Assembly: GCA_910592205.1 (NCBI GenBank)
Contig: CAJVPJ010000418.1
Coordinates: 1-25,647 of the forward strand
From: Paraglomus occultum
Taxonomy: Eukaryota; Glomeromycota; Glomeromycetes; Paraglomerales; Paraglomeraceae
Length of the DNA stretch: 25,647 nt
Direction of reading: 5' to 3'
The first letter of the stretch is position 1. Each line of letters starts with the position of its first letter. The position numbers were made by a program, and so were the translations under genes. Positions 10,172 to 21,598 of this stretch are shown here, in pieces. The notes under the pieces are model-generated. The model worked only from the letters and a program-made list of their open reading frames with translations. It made no database searches and was not told where the DNA came from.

Positions 10172-11303
10172 ATGAATCATTTAATGTATGATAATATTTT
10201 ATTCACGGTCGCCTTATTTGCAGTTGTGGCTGTCATACTAGCTATAGGTATGTAACGTTATGCTGTTTGAACATGATACATTTGATATTTTATGTTGGTA
10301 TCTGACAACTGTTAAACGTTTAAAATTAGCCATACAACAACTGTACAAAAAGAAGAGTGCATACAATACTTATCTATTCTTAGGTTTATCGGGTTCGGGG
10401 AAGACTGCATTATATGCAAAAGTAACTGAGTTCTCAGGAAGCGTTTTCTTTATTTTTTGAGCTATTCAAGACTAGTATCTCATTTGTTTCAGTTACGATA
10501 TGACCAAGCAGTTGAGACGCATACATCGATGAAAGAAAATGAAGCTTACGTCAGACTGTTTATTACGCTAATTGACGAAGTAATTAATGTCATAACCAGT
10601 TCCGTGTGATATAAAATATCATGATTCGGTCTTTCGATCTTTGTTGTTTGCTAATTATCTGTCTATTTCCTTCCAAGACGGAACCGCTACTCAAGACACC
10701 GGTTCATATAGTCGATATACCAGGTCATGAAAAGCTGAGATTCAAATTTACTGAATTCATTCCAATTGCCCGAGGTGTTGTATTTTTGATAGACAGCGCT
10801 ACAATTGGGAGAAGCGTCAGGCCGGTTGCCGAGTAAGAATTCGTCCGGGAACATCATGTAATCACGTGGAATTGATACTAAATCTGTTTTCTTTCTCAGA
10901 TATCTTTACGATATTTTGGCAAATAAACACGTGATAAAAAGAAAGATCCCGGTATTGATCGCTTGTAACAAGAAGGATCTCTTAACATCATTGCCTCATG
11001 AGAAGATTCAGGTGTTACTCGAGGATGAAATGTGAGTGCGAATATCGGATTACAGTCAAGCTGATGTGTTATCATACTGATGCTGTTAAATCGTTTTTGT
11101 ATAGTGATCAATTACGAATTACACGTACGGCATCATTAGATCATAGGGATTCTGGAGACGAAATAGAGTTCCTTGGTTACGAAAACGAGAAATTCAAATT
11201 TGAACATTTAGTAAATAAAGTAGAGATTGTAGGCTGCTCTGTTGATAAGGATGAATTTAATAACATCAAAGAATGGATTACAGATGTCGAATCTGGATAT
11301 TAG
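10172..11303 (+). CDS. SRPRB: Signal recognition particle receptor subunit beta
   Basis: Six exons give 236 aa: 10172-10247, 10330-10421, 10493-10549, 10678-10832, 10900-11031 and 11105-11303. An N-terminal membrane anchor (about residues 8-27) is followed by a small GTPase domain: P-loop GLSGSGKT (44-51), switch I TSMKENEAY, switch II DIPGHEKLR (from about 88), the guanine-specificity motif NKKD (150-153) and a late GCS segment. SRPRB anchors SRP receptor alpha at the ER membrane for co-translational targeting. Length and motif order fit the family. The donor after ENEAY is a weak GTCAGA at 10550. An in-frame alternative GTAATT donor at 10580 would add ten residues, but the shorter form matches the usual spacing between switch I and switch II. 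The start could be the ATG at 10106 instead. Confidence 0.93.
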
Positions 11304-11710
11304 ATCGGACAGCAGATGAAATTGTGACTGTTATGAGTAATAGGGATTCGATAGCGGAACTGTAGACAAAGACTGTAATGTAAACAACACATGCAGAATT
11401 TTTCGGCCATTGGATAATACACAGTAACACGACAGGTCAAATCGCAGACAAAGCAATTTGTTCTAATTATGTTTGTGTCAGTGAATCTTTAATCGAATTA
11501 TGTTAAAATTCTAAATAACCTGTAATCTGTATTAGCTTAATTATTTATTGAGTGCGAATAGTAAAGCAGTATACAAGAAAACGTCTTTAGAAGCATAATA
11601 CTCAATATGAATATGACGATAACCGATTACTCCAGCCGATTAGTCTTTAACTAGAGGTTAATAAAATAATGCTCCAAATTCGGCTATTCCTCTCACAAAA
11701 GAAGAGAACT
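11304..11710. other. Convergent 3' region of SRPRB and BI-1
   Basis: The two stop codons face each other across about 400 bp. The stretch is AT-rich and should hold both 3' untranslated regions and polyadenylation sites. I see no gene in it. Confidence 0.6.
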
Positions 11711-12794
11711 TTAAAATGCCGCATAATTATTTTGACGCTTTTCCTTTCTTTTACGATCCTTGTTATCCTCCTCTTTCTGCATAAGAATGACGAGAATTCT
11801 AACAAAGACTCCGACCAGATCAATAAACAGATCCACGGTGTGTCCGACAACGTCAGTATATCCGCATGCCGCACGATAAATTATAGCTTGAGTATCATAC
11901 AAGACTATATAGAATAAACGAGATTTAAGCATCATTGTGTAAAACGGAGGCAGATTCCAGAAGTGAAACCACCAAATGTCTACTTACTGTATCCACAAAA
12001 CATAAACAATCCAGTGTATAGTTCTATGCTCCACAAGAGCTTGGATCTAAAGAACATGTTGAATACTTGTGACCACAATAACAAATTCAGTACCGATCCA
12101 AGGAGACCTCCAAGGTACAAATAGCTCCGTCTTTCACATAGTACGGCACTCAAAGTGAATGCGGCAAAGATTCCCGCTGTACAGAGAGCGGCAAAATAAA
12201 CCATTTCACCACTTCCAAGACGAACAAGTTAGCAACAGTTCCATCAATATAGACCAGTAAAAAAAATGTGGTACGTACGATCCATTAATTGCAAAGGCAA
12301 TTTTGAGGAGTGGTCCAAGAGATAAACCTTCCATAAAGGCGAATACCTAACATCAGACATATTGTAAATATGGCTTGGCAAATCCCTTGACAAAGCTGAT
12401 AATATTTGACGACGAGCACTCACCCAAAGCAACCCAAATCGCACGTTATTATTCTCGGGCGTGGGACTTAGACTCAGTATACCAATCAGACATCCGAGAC
12501 CCACTAGGAAAGACAACAGCCCACCCTAATAAACCATGCCAATATGAAATTAGTCACTGTTGCTTTTACTGGTACGGTTAAGCTCACTTTCGCTTATGAA
12601 TTCAAACAGTCACTCACTCCATATATGACCATATCATTAACATGGAGGTAGGCACCCGCAGCGGCGGTTAAGCAAGTCAGAGCAAGTGTGCCATAAACCT
12701 TTGCCAAGTGCGCTCGAACGTTACTAGAAACATTGCTATAATCTTTCATAGCTTCGGAAGGAACACTACTAGTACTGGTTTCAAAGTATGACAT
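11711..12794 (-). CDS. Bax inhibitor-1 family protein
   Basis: Five exons give 254 aa: 12794-12618, 12525-12424, 12346-12279, 12211-11988 and 11904-11711. The protein is strongly hydrophobic, with about six to seven membrane segments. It carries the BI-1/TMBIM signature VFAFMEGLSLGPLL in exon 3, RRSYLYLGGLLGS in exon 4 and the C-terminal DTQAIIYRA and HTVDLFIDLVGVFVRIL blocks. The tail is lysine/arginine-rich, as is usual for BI-1 proteins. The family sits in the ER membrane and modulates calcium leak and stress-induced cell death. All introns are 67-92 bp GT-AG and phases agree. The ATG at 12794 starts a short hydrophilic N-terminus before the first membrane segment. It is convergent with SRPRB. 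Confidence 0.95.
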
Positions 12795-13589
12795 TTTGTA
12801 CTATTTCAAGAAAAGGAAAATGAATGAAGTGAGGGAAAGAGGGTTTCTTCGTGAAGGATTTCCGGCTTTGTTTTTGTGAATAGAGAGAGAGAGACAAGAG
12901 CCTCAGCGTATGGGGTTCCCGTGTCTGTTTTTAGCCTCAATCACTGCAATTCGATTGGAAAATGACTTATTCATTCACGTGATTATATGAAAGTTCGCGA
13001 AAATTCGGGGCTGCGCGACTGTCACTTTCTTTATTTCTTTATTATATTATGTGTCAACAGCTGCTTGGGTAATCTTGTGCGCAATCTTTGTTTTGTGTTT
13101 CTTCCCAAAATTTGGTTAGCGTTAAGTAAGTTAAGTAAGCATAGTAATAGTAATAGTAATAGCAAATCATTGTTCTGTTACACACAGGCAGCATTTTTAC
13201 CAGATGAATTGTAACACCGCAAGTCTTCTCTGTAATGAGAATATCAATATTAGTATGGCGTATTGCTCAACTGAAAGATCTCTCCATTAATAATGTTGGG
13301 ATTCTATTTAGTTAACGATCAGAATTTTAATGGAATGTATATATAATCTGTAATTTGGTTTTAAAATTTGAGGAATGTTTCTTAGTTTGAGCCTTTTGGG
13401 TGGTCTCCAGATAGCCTGTCCATGTGGTGAATATGGCCACTTGTCTGCTACTACTAACATGACTATTTCCATTTAAAAAGTTTTGATATGCTACAACAAA
13501 ACCAAAGTTGAACATTTGTCACTATGCGAGTTAAAAATTGCAAGTATAGCTGCAACTTTGTCTAGAATGACTTTTTTTTTTGCTTTTGC
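12795..13589. other. BI-1 upstream region and Fanzor-relic flank
   Basis: The left part is the promoter side of BI-1 and has a short GA repeat (about 12885-12896). A 22-bp ATAGTA repeat lies at 13141-13162. Between 13200 and 13590 I see no readable protein, though the 5' part of the Fanzor-type relic may extend into it. The open frames here are short and motif-free. Confidence 0.45.
13141..13162. repeat. ATAGTA hexanucleotide microsatellite
   Basis: Three full copies of ATAGTA plus a partial fourth, with a TTAAGTAAG repeat just upstream. Non-coding. Confidence 0.9.
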
Positions 13590-14449
13590 GACACAGCTGT
13601 GGCCCATCACCCTTCAGCATAATATCTTTGCTACTTTTCTTGATAATACCAGGAACTGCTTGTTGAGGCAGGAGCGGCTCTGCAGATTTGCGGACGAATG
13701 GGTTCTTGGCAAGAACAGTACTAAGATCGTGGAACTCAGTTCGGACGTCAACCATAATGACCCTGAATCCGGTAAGTTTGCCGAAAACCTATTATCAATC
13801 GTTACTATCTTCACCGCTAGGCATATCGGACTCGGATCAGCTGAAAATCGAAAATGACAAATTAAAAACACGAAAGATACGGCTTTACCCAACGCCCGAA
13901 GAAAGGGAAAGGTTAAGAAAGTGGGTCTAAATGATGAGTGCTTCACAACTGAAGAACTCCTCTGAGTTAAAGAGACCCCTAGGGAAGTACGTTCGTACGC
14001 GATTCGACAATTGATGGAACATACAAAACAAACAGTATGTTGCATGGAAATAATTTTCGAATGAAGTATCGATCGAACACAAAACATTTCGATCCTTGCG
14101 AGGGATTGGAATAGGAACAAAGGGAAATACGCGTTTCTAAAGAGTATTATCGCCTCGGAGCGATCGCCAGGTATCAATAATACGGTTAACATAACTATGA
14201 ATTCGATCGAAGACAGCTCGCGCGATGCTGACTTGGTCGCATTGCAGGTTTCGGATGTTCTTACATCACAAGTCAAGGTTGCAAGATCATTGAATGCACG
14301 GAAGAGTATACATCAAAGACGTGTGGAAATTGTGGATTCGTAAAAAAAGATCAAATGTGGTTCGTGCAAGGTGAGACGTGAACGGCGCCACGAATATCTT
14401 GCTCAAATATTTAACAGAGGGTCAGGTTTGGCCTGACTTTGGGACTTGA
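13590..14449 (+). pseudogene. Decayed Fanzor/TnpB-family RNA-guided nuclease gene
   Basis: Family motifs appear in the right order but in all three plus frames, broken by stops. A weak QLWPIT segment lies near 13596. Then come the N-terminal motif KIRLYPTPEERERLRKW (about 13871-13924), TPREVRSYAIRQLM (about 13975-14016), FRMKYRS (14058-14078), NRNKGKYAFLKSI (14089-14160), ARAMLTWSHCRFR (14216-14254), the zinc-finger start EEYTSKTCGNCG (about 14301-14336), KCGSC (about 14354-14368) and the RuvC-III block DVNGATNILLKYL (14375-14413), ending at a TGA at 14447-14449. About 40 bases separate the KSI and RSKTARAML segments where an intact gene carries the RuvC-I aspartate and RuvC-II glutamate, so the catalytic middle is deleted. 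A stop replaces the residue before the last aspartate. In the family the intact protein is an omega-RNA-guided DNA nuclease carried by transposons. This copy cannot encode one. Confidence 0.88.
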
Positions 14450-14888
14450 ACCTATATATGCATAATAAAGACTAGCTTTTGTGAAATAAGTGAAACAATT
14501 CGCAATAGTTGGCTGAATAACCTTATCTGATCGACTTTCCGCATGTGAAAAGGTTGTAAACTTAGTGATGAACGAAAACTGTGGCGATGAAGAAAATATT
14601 CCTTTTAATGGATACTACAAACAGAAAACAAGTTGTTCTGGAGGGCTATTTCCATATTATCCAAATAACTAAAGCTTGTGCATATGTATTACACAATGAC
14701 AAAGTCTTTTTACTATCTAGAAGCTTTTTTATTGATATATAGAACTTTCTTACACCAATTGCTCGTTATTATAGAGCTTTTGGTCCGACTCGACGACTTT
14801 CTTATATTTTGTAATCGACTGAACCGTAAGCGCACATTTTTATCTTCTTCAAATAAATTCTCATCTGATGTTCATACTCGGCATTACA
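14450..14888. other. Fanzor relic / PLA2 3' intergenic region
   Basis: AT-rich spacer holding the 3' side of the PLA2 gene and the right flank of the Fanzor relic. I see no clear terminal inverted repeat or target-site duplication bounding the relic, and no gene. Confidence 0.45.
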
Positions 14889-17800
14889 TTACTGACCCCT
14901 TTTCAATCTTTCATCTCTCTTCCTCTCCCATACCCGCCTAAAAACTTTCCTAATCTCTTCTTCACCCTCTCTGAAATTCTGCTTTCCTAACTCGGCCAAC
15001 AGCTCAACCTGTTTCGCCTCATATGCAAAGTTCCATGTCGAGCAAAATTCCTCAACCGATGGGTCAAATCCATCGCCGACTTTGGGATTAGGAATGAGAG
15101 GGAAATAAATTATGGTTATTGGACGATTAGAAGGAGGTGGAGAAGAAGATTCTGAACCGACGAATACTGTACAAGGGCCAAGACCGTTTGGTGAAGGTGA
15201 TGAAGAAGTTTCAGTTGGACAATCAGATTTCAGGGCCGAGTCAATGTCATGTGTGAGAGACGAGGATTCCTGCGCTGTATCGTTATTGTCGAAAGAGGAT
15301 TCAACAGCAGATTCGGTAGTGTTTCGTTGTTCAGGCGATTTGGGCCAGCCACAACCTACTGGCCATCCCGTTATTCCGTGTTTCTTAGCATAACCTAGAC
15401 AATCCTCGGTCAATAGATTTTTAATTTATGATTTTTCGCAAAAGCAAAGTCTATTTCTCTATTGTTCTTTTTCTTGTTTGGTCATTAAACAGGAGACCAA
15501 TCGTGGTTAACTCACCTGCAGCTCTCTCAAAGTAAGGATGTGTCTGCAAGTCGTTACTGCTGTCGATAGCAATTATAACATCAACGTCGCGACCTTTGCG
15601 TAATAAAGGATAGAATGGAATATTGTTGTCGACTCCAGAGTCCTGTGAAAGCAATGTTGATGCACATAAACGTCTACGCACGCGTGTTATTATAATAGTC
15701 ATTAGCACATTACCATAAGACATATATTCTTTTTCTCTGCAATAGACGACACTGCCGGCGGCAATTCGGTCATTTTGTATACAAAGTTTGGGAAACATGC
15801 AGGTGATATTGGATGAATGGTCGAGATGTTTTTCTCGTACTGGATTATCGAGGAAAAAAACAGTCTATCGCATATGAAATAGGAAATTCCTACTGTCATA
15901 GCATAGCGGCATGGCCAGGTATTACCTCTTTAACCATCTTATCCAATGTGTCTGTGAGAAAACCACCGGGCAGGCAGGCCCGGATTTCATTGTAATAATG
16001 AGCAAGTGTAGCACAAAACGCGCTTCCAAAGACACTGTTAATATTAAATGAGAAATCATGTTAGCCTAGTCTCAAAATTATGATACGTAGCATGGTGATT
16101 TTCGACTGTAATATGACAGTACCCTATTAGCAGTCCCAAGTTGTGTTCTGGTTTTCGTTCGACATTCACACCACCTTCAAATCGTCTACCAAACGCCCAA
16201 GTGGGTATCCACGCTAAATGATCGCATAAATAACTATTAGTATTGGTATATCAAATCAATCAACCGAGCTTAGTTAAACGAACCCACCTCCAATATCTTC
16301 ACATCCAATTTCATAGGGCGTAAATTCAAACCATTGGAATTCATCCTCTGTATTATCGTCATCAGAATCTCCCTTCCTGTTCACTTCAGTATTAGTCACT
16401 TTCTTCTCTTCTTCATAATTCAACTTGACCTTTTCTTTCTCGTTTTCCCCTCCCTCCGGTCGATCCTTATTCCCTTCTTCAGTTTCTTCTTTGATCTCAT
16501 GCCTAACCACCGTATAAATTGGTAATGGAGCGCTACCATCCTCCACCATCTTTTTCTGCTCGCTTAATTTATACCATCTCTCATTGACCCTCTCCACATC
16601 TTCCGGGATCAACAATCTAGATGATAGAAAAGTCCCAAACACATCTACTAAATTCATTGGAGAACCATCAATGTGCTTTATGATCAATCCGGCAAGGATA
16701 ATCTCTCTAGCGCATTTGTGAAAAATAACGTCAGCGAACGACGGAATATGAAGTGGGTGAACATTGAGCCTTGATTTCAAGTGTGTCAGGAGATTTGGAA
16801 GTGAGCAACGCGCAAGAGTGAAGTCTTGAAAAAAAAAAAGTAAATATTTCAGTGAGAATACTTTGTAAAGTACGTAGACATAGTAGGAAGCTATAAAGAA
16901 AGTCTTGATCACTTGCATTCCGCTAAAGCCCAGCAACTGCCAGAGACGCCTAAAAATACAATTTCATATTTCAAAATCAATACGTATGTTTACTGGTTTT
17001 TCTTTTTCAGGATGGGTTTATATTTGATGACTTCCCTGCAAAGAACATGGTACAGTCCAACACGCCCGACTCTTTAGCTCTCGCCATATAACCTAATAGA
17101 GGCAATATTTAATAAATGACTAACATCCATCGAACACTTTTCTGCGCAACACACCTGCTGTAGAAATCATTGCACGATACCCTCCGCCACTACTGGCAAT
17201 GCCTATTATTGGCAAATCATCCTCATGTATCTCGTTCTCGTCAACTTGAATAAACTGAGCAAACGCCTTTTTGATGCGAGCTTTACGCCTTTTGATAAAT
17301 TCGATTTCATTTGATGATAGACTATCGCCTAGCCTATATGAAATGAGACATTTTCAAGAGTTGATCATCTTAGAGTTACCATCCAAGACAACCGCTAGGA
17401 GATCTTCCATGCTGCATCCTCACCTCACTCTCGCATCCCACTCTAACTCGGGATGCAAGCTGCAATTTTGTGCATTTTTTCTAATTTCATCCGCTATACT
17501 GCCTTCCTCAAATTTAATTTCTTTGTATACCCTCGTCACAGTCTCCTGCACGCCATCTATTGATGGCACTGGTATCGTCTTAACCTTTTTCCAAATATCA
17601 TCCAACTTTTCGTTCAAACTTTCAAATCCGATATCAACAGGAATCTTTGGAAGTGAGGCAAAAAAAGACGGTTTCTCTTCTTTCTCGCTCACGACCACAC
17701 GTTTGTCAGACGTGGAGTCACTCGCGTAGAGTTTTTGTTTCCATTCTTCGAACTTCTCTGTTAACTGTGTTGTTTCTAAAGTTGGGAGGGGAGGAGTGCT

Positions 17801-18109
17801 GACAGAGAATGTTTTAATGTTCCCGTCAGAAAGAACAAAGGTATAAGTGCGGGTCACCCTAGAGCTAGTGTTAGTATCAATTACTGCAGTTTGAGCAACG
17901 TTGAGAAGATAAGAACTGTAAGGAAGATTTATTGTCGTTGTGGTCGTTTTTTCGACTTGAGTGGACGCAGATCGAGATGGCTCCGTTGACTGAAATTGTG
18001 ATGATAGATGCCCTCGATCTGTTTCAACGTTTCGTTGATCATTCTCAACGTTTCTATTGTCCTCTTGAGATTCCTTTTCACTTTTCCGTTCTTCCTCATT
18101 TGTTTTCAT
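14889..18109 (-). CDS. Cytosolic phospholipase A2-like (PLA2c) lipase
   Basis: Ten exons give 816 aa: 18109-17424, 17333-17155, 17092-17036, 16949-16917, 16824-16288, 16213-16123, 16034-15926, 15839-15714, 15642-15516 and 15394-14889. The hydrophilic N-terminal 225 residues precede the PLA2c domain. This has the oxyanion motif SSGGGYRAM (about 276-284), the nucleophile motif GVSGS (Ser about 310), HLKSRL and SPMNLVDVFG, GAWIPTWAFGRRFE, and the catalytic aspartate in DSGVDNNIPFYPLL (Asp about 607). Family members cleave acyl chains from phospholipids. An acidic charged insert (about 400-470) and a Ser/Pro-rich C-terminus are variable. Two splice sites are odd: a GG donor before the nucleophile micro-exon and a GC donor after it. 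The first ATG is at 18109. The open frame continues 21 codons upstream to an AG, so another 5' exon is possible. With the GG donor unresolved, this could be a functional gene, a sequencing error or early decay. Confidence 0.85.
16917..16949 (-). other. 33-nt micro-exon carrying the PLA2 nucleophile
   Basis: This exon encodes the VSGSCWALAE block of the lipase, including the presumed catalytic serine. Its acceptor is TTTTTAG. Its own donor is GCAAGT (a legitimate GC-AG class donor at 16916). The intron before it starts GGAAGT at 17035, one base away from the consensus GTAAGT. Frame on both sides agrees only if these two non-GT donors are used. Confidence 0.75.
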
Positions 18110-18659
18110 CAACCCCACTATAGCCGATAGCGTAACTTTACTTAGCGGAACACCTTTGTACGAAACAAACACTTATGATAAATAAAGGATTCTAAAGATT
18201 GAGTGAACGACAACACGTAAATATATTCACTATTACGTAGCAATGGATCTTCAGAATTAACAACCTTTTACACTATTAAAGATGTGATTGTGATGGTTTC
18301 GATTGAAATGGTAACGTCGTTGCGAGTGCAGACGATAAACATAAAATTTAAACAAGCCATAACTGTGAGCATTTTTGCAACAAAGCTGTATACATTTCTT
18401 AAACATGTCTTTGATTTGTTAAACTGACAGGATGCAAAAAAAAACAGCCTTTAATTATTGCATTGTTACGCCTTTTATAATGTCTACGCCAAAGTGAATG
18501 TTACATAATAAGTGATTATCTACAAACATTACATACGTAATCATCAGACATGTGACATATGCATCTCCCAATATGTGGCGTGTTGTATTATTTTGTGTGG
18601 CGCGTACTTTCATAGTGTCCATTACACATAAAAACTTAATAAGAACAAATTCTCTAGAA
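18110..18659. other. Hsp110 3' / PLA2 5' intergenic region
   Basis: About 550 bp separate the Hsp110 stop codon from the downstream lipase start on the same strand. It should hold the Hsp110 3' untranslated region and the lipase promoter, and perhaps an unrecognised first lipase exon. No other gene is evident. Confidence 0.5.
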
Positions 18660-21598
18660 TTAATCTACTTCCATTTGAGCAGGTTCATTTTCTTGCTGAT
18701 TCGTCTCCGTTGTCTTTTCCTTTTGATCGTTGTTATCGGGTTTGTCAGTCTTTTCCGTGCTTTCCTTATTTCCATTTTCCGCCGGTGTTTCAGGTGGAGT
18801 TGCAGTCTCTGTTTTAGGCGGAGCCGGCTAAAAATAAAGTACACAAATATTAGCCCTCGGTATGATTCAGTAAAAAAACTCTGGTGTGAGGCTCACCTTC
18901 GGTTTGTTCAGAATTGGATTGGCAAATTGACTTAAACTCTGTAAAAAAATGGAGGTTATTGTAAATCGCTGGAAAGTAATTAAATCTAATCTAAATAAGC
19001 AATGCTATTATGGATACTTACATCGCGTTCTTTGTAGATATCCCGCGCATACACAACGGGTGTTTTATATGCAGGCGTGTTATTCTGTAACGCAATCTTT
19101 TCATCCAACCATTGCAAAGCTTGTGTAGCCTTGTCTACGACTTTCTTCTTCTCGTCTTCAGGAATATGTGCAAGCTTGTCATCCGTATTTGTAGCACTGA
19201 CAAGATATGTCTCTATCGTATCACGTAACTGCTTCTCTGCCTTTGGTCGTTCTTCGGACTCACGGTATCTCTCCACAATAGGCGACCCATATTTTTTCAA
19301 GTCTTCTAATTTTTGTACATATACAGATTTTGTAGAATCTTCGCCTTCATCATATAGCCAATCCTCCGTTTCGTTAAGGAGATTGATGAATTTCTCTTTA
19401 TCAGCAGGGTCAACAAAACTCGAATAGCTAGACTCTACTTTCCCTCGGATATCGTACACATATTCTTCGAGAGCATTCTTTTGTGTTTCCGTATCTATCA
19501 CCAGTTTATCAGAAGCGAGCATCTGGCCCTCTAACTCTCTATATTGACTAATCGCCTTTTTATCCAATCCAGCAGTGCAAGAGACAACAGGAAGGTCATT
19601 CTTCTTTACGAGCTTCTTCTTCTTGGGTTTAACGGGCTCTTCCGGCTTGTCAGTGTCCATGGGTTGTGGTTCGTCTTGTTTAGGCTCTGTAGTACTTCCC
19701 CCTGGAGTTTCTCCAGCTTGCGGCTCTGTTTTCTGTTCCGGCTGCTGTGAATTCGTTGTATCGGATGGCGTTTCAGGTTTTGCTTCGGAATTATTTTCTG
19801 ATTTTGTCTCTGGTTTAGTCTCAGATTTCTTTTCAGTCTTCTGCTCAGGTTTAGCCTCTTCCTTCTCATCTTTAATCACCTCTTCTACCACATAAGCACC
19901 ATCAACCGACAGAATACCATGTAAATTGAGTTTAACTTTGACTTTCACCATAGTCAGAAGTTTGTTGGCGGTTGATTCGACTTTCTTGATCGAAAATCTA
20001 CCAATCCATGGCTTGATATCTCCTGGCAACGATTCGGGTTCGGCATAAATGGCCTCGATATCAAAAGGTTGCTTACGGTGAAAAGTAAGTACTTTAGTTG
20101 ACGGTATGGCATTGGACTTAGGGAATACCAATAACTCCGACTCTTCTTCCGGTATTTCGGGAATTTTCTCCCAGCGTACTTTTATAGGATATGCTGTGAT
20201 GTCCTGCACAGTGAATTCTCTGACCTTGAAAACGGGCGATAGTATTGCACACTGAAGAGCACACCCACGAGCAATAGCTTCATCCTGATTAAGGGTAAAA
20301 TTGAGATCTTTTCCAAAGAAGTTGGAGATTCTTTCCTTAACTGCGGGGATACGTGTAGACCCCCCCACGAGCTCAATAGAATGAATATCAGCCTTAGTTA
20401 AACCAGAATCCTTCAGCGCCTGCGCTAATGGCGTCTCTACACGATCAAGAAAAGACCCAATCATATCTTCGAATTCTTGTCGTGTTATGAAGGAACTAAC
20501 GTCCACATCATTCATAATGGACTCTACATTTAAAGGCGCCTGTGGGTTAGCCGATAACACCTTCTTTAATTTTTCACAAGCAGTTCTCAGACGAAAAAGA
20601 GCTTTCGGATTCGATTTGACATCAATCTTATACTTTTCCTTGAACTGTTCAGCAAAGTGATCAACTAAAATATTATCGAAGTTTCTTCCACCGAAATGCC
20701 TGTCATATGCGGTGGCCTTCACTGTCAGCTGTCCTTTTATAAATGACACAACCGCAACGCTATAATCGGAATGACCGATATCGACAAACACAACATGACG
20801 AGGTTTACTTTCAGGCAAGTCTCTTGTGATTCCGTAACCTAATGCGGATGCAGTAGTGTCATTTAACAAGCGAAGGCAGTTCAGACCACAGATTTCAGCA
20901 GCCTCTAGAATAGCCCTGCGCTGAATGTCAGTGAAATAGTCCGGGACAGAGATAACAACGTCGGAAACAGGTATTCTGAGCTCTCTTGATGCAGTTTCCT
21001 TCAGTTTGTTGATATACATGGCGACCAATTGAGTCGCACTGAAAACATGATCCTCGCCGAGATATTTCACCTATAATACATATATAAGTAAATCGGGTGT
21101 AATAAATCAATCAGTAATTCACCTGCGCTAATCATAGTGCCCAAATTTACCTTCACGCCTACTTGTCCGTTAGCATCTACTAGTTCAGCATTGATATACT
21201 GCTTTTCGATTTCTTGAATCTCCCTGTCTTGAAATGCACGACCAACAAGACGCTTTAGCGAACCAACTGTATTCTTAAAATTTGATATTTCCTGCGTCTT
21301 CGCAGCTTCTCCTATATATCTTTGTTTTGGGCCAAACGAGACTAAAGACCTATATTCCAACACCCGATGAATGGTCAGCAAAGTTTCAATCAGAATGTCA
21401 TTCGAAAAACTTTTACTTACGGTGTAGCTCTATTTGTCACCTCATTACAGACAACATCGATACCACGGTTACGAGCAACAGCGATAACGGACTGCAAATT
21501 ACCAAAGTCAAATCCTAGGAAAGTGAAGTAATCATTGTCAGCAGAGCAGCGCCGTCGTTCGTTTCACCCGCCCCACAATACCAACCTACTACAGACAT
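18660..21598 (-). CDS. Hsp110-family chaperone (Sse1/Hsp88 type nucleotide exchange factor)
   Basis: Six exons give 854 aa: 21598-21586 (13 nt), 21514-21421, 21349-21151, 21070-19022, 18938-18897 and 18827-18660. The ATPase domain starts MSVVGFDFGN and carries [19 protein letters not shown], the second phosphate loop [17 protein letters not shown] and the adenosine motif [12 protein letters not shown]. The substrate domain follows, then a long charged Lys/Glu/Pro/Thr linker (about residues 500-580) with a MDTD patch, then the alpha-helical C-terminal domain ([15 protein letters not shown]). The protein ends in PAQMEVD. Hsp110s act as nucleotide exchange factors for cytosolic Hsp70 and hold unfolded proteins. 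It is longer than yeast Sse1 (693 aa), mainly through the linker and C-terminal tail. Introns are 69-83 bp GT-AG. The tiny first exon encodes only MSVV plus one base. Confidence 0.97.

Noticed and set aside
13614..14276. 220-codon open frame on the minus strand
   Set aside because: It lies antisense to the Fanzor-type relic, whose plus-strand motifs are specific and ordered. The antisense product shows no domain or membrane pattern.
19544..19895. Plus-strand frames of 68-106 codons
   Set aside because: They are antisense to the Hsp110 linker. Composition simply mirrors the repetitive Lys/Glu/Pro codons.
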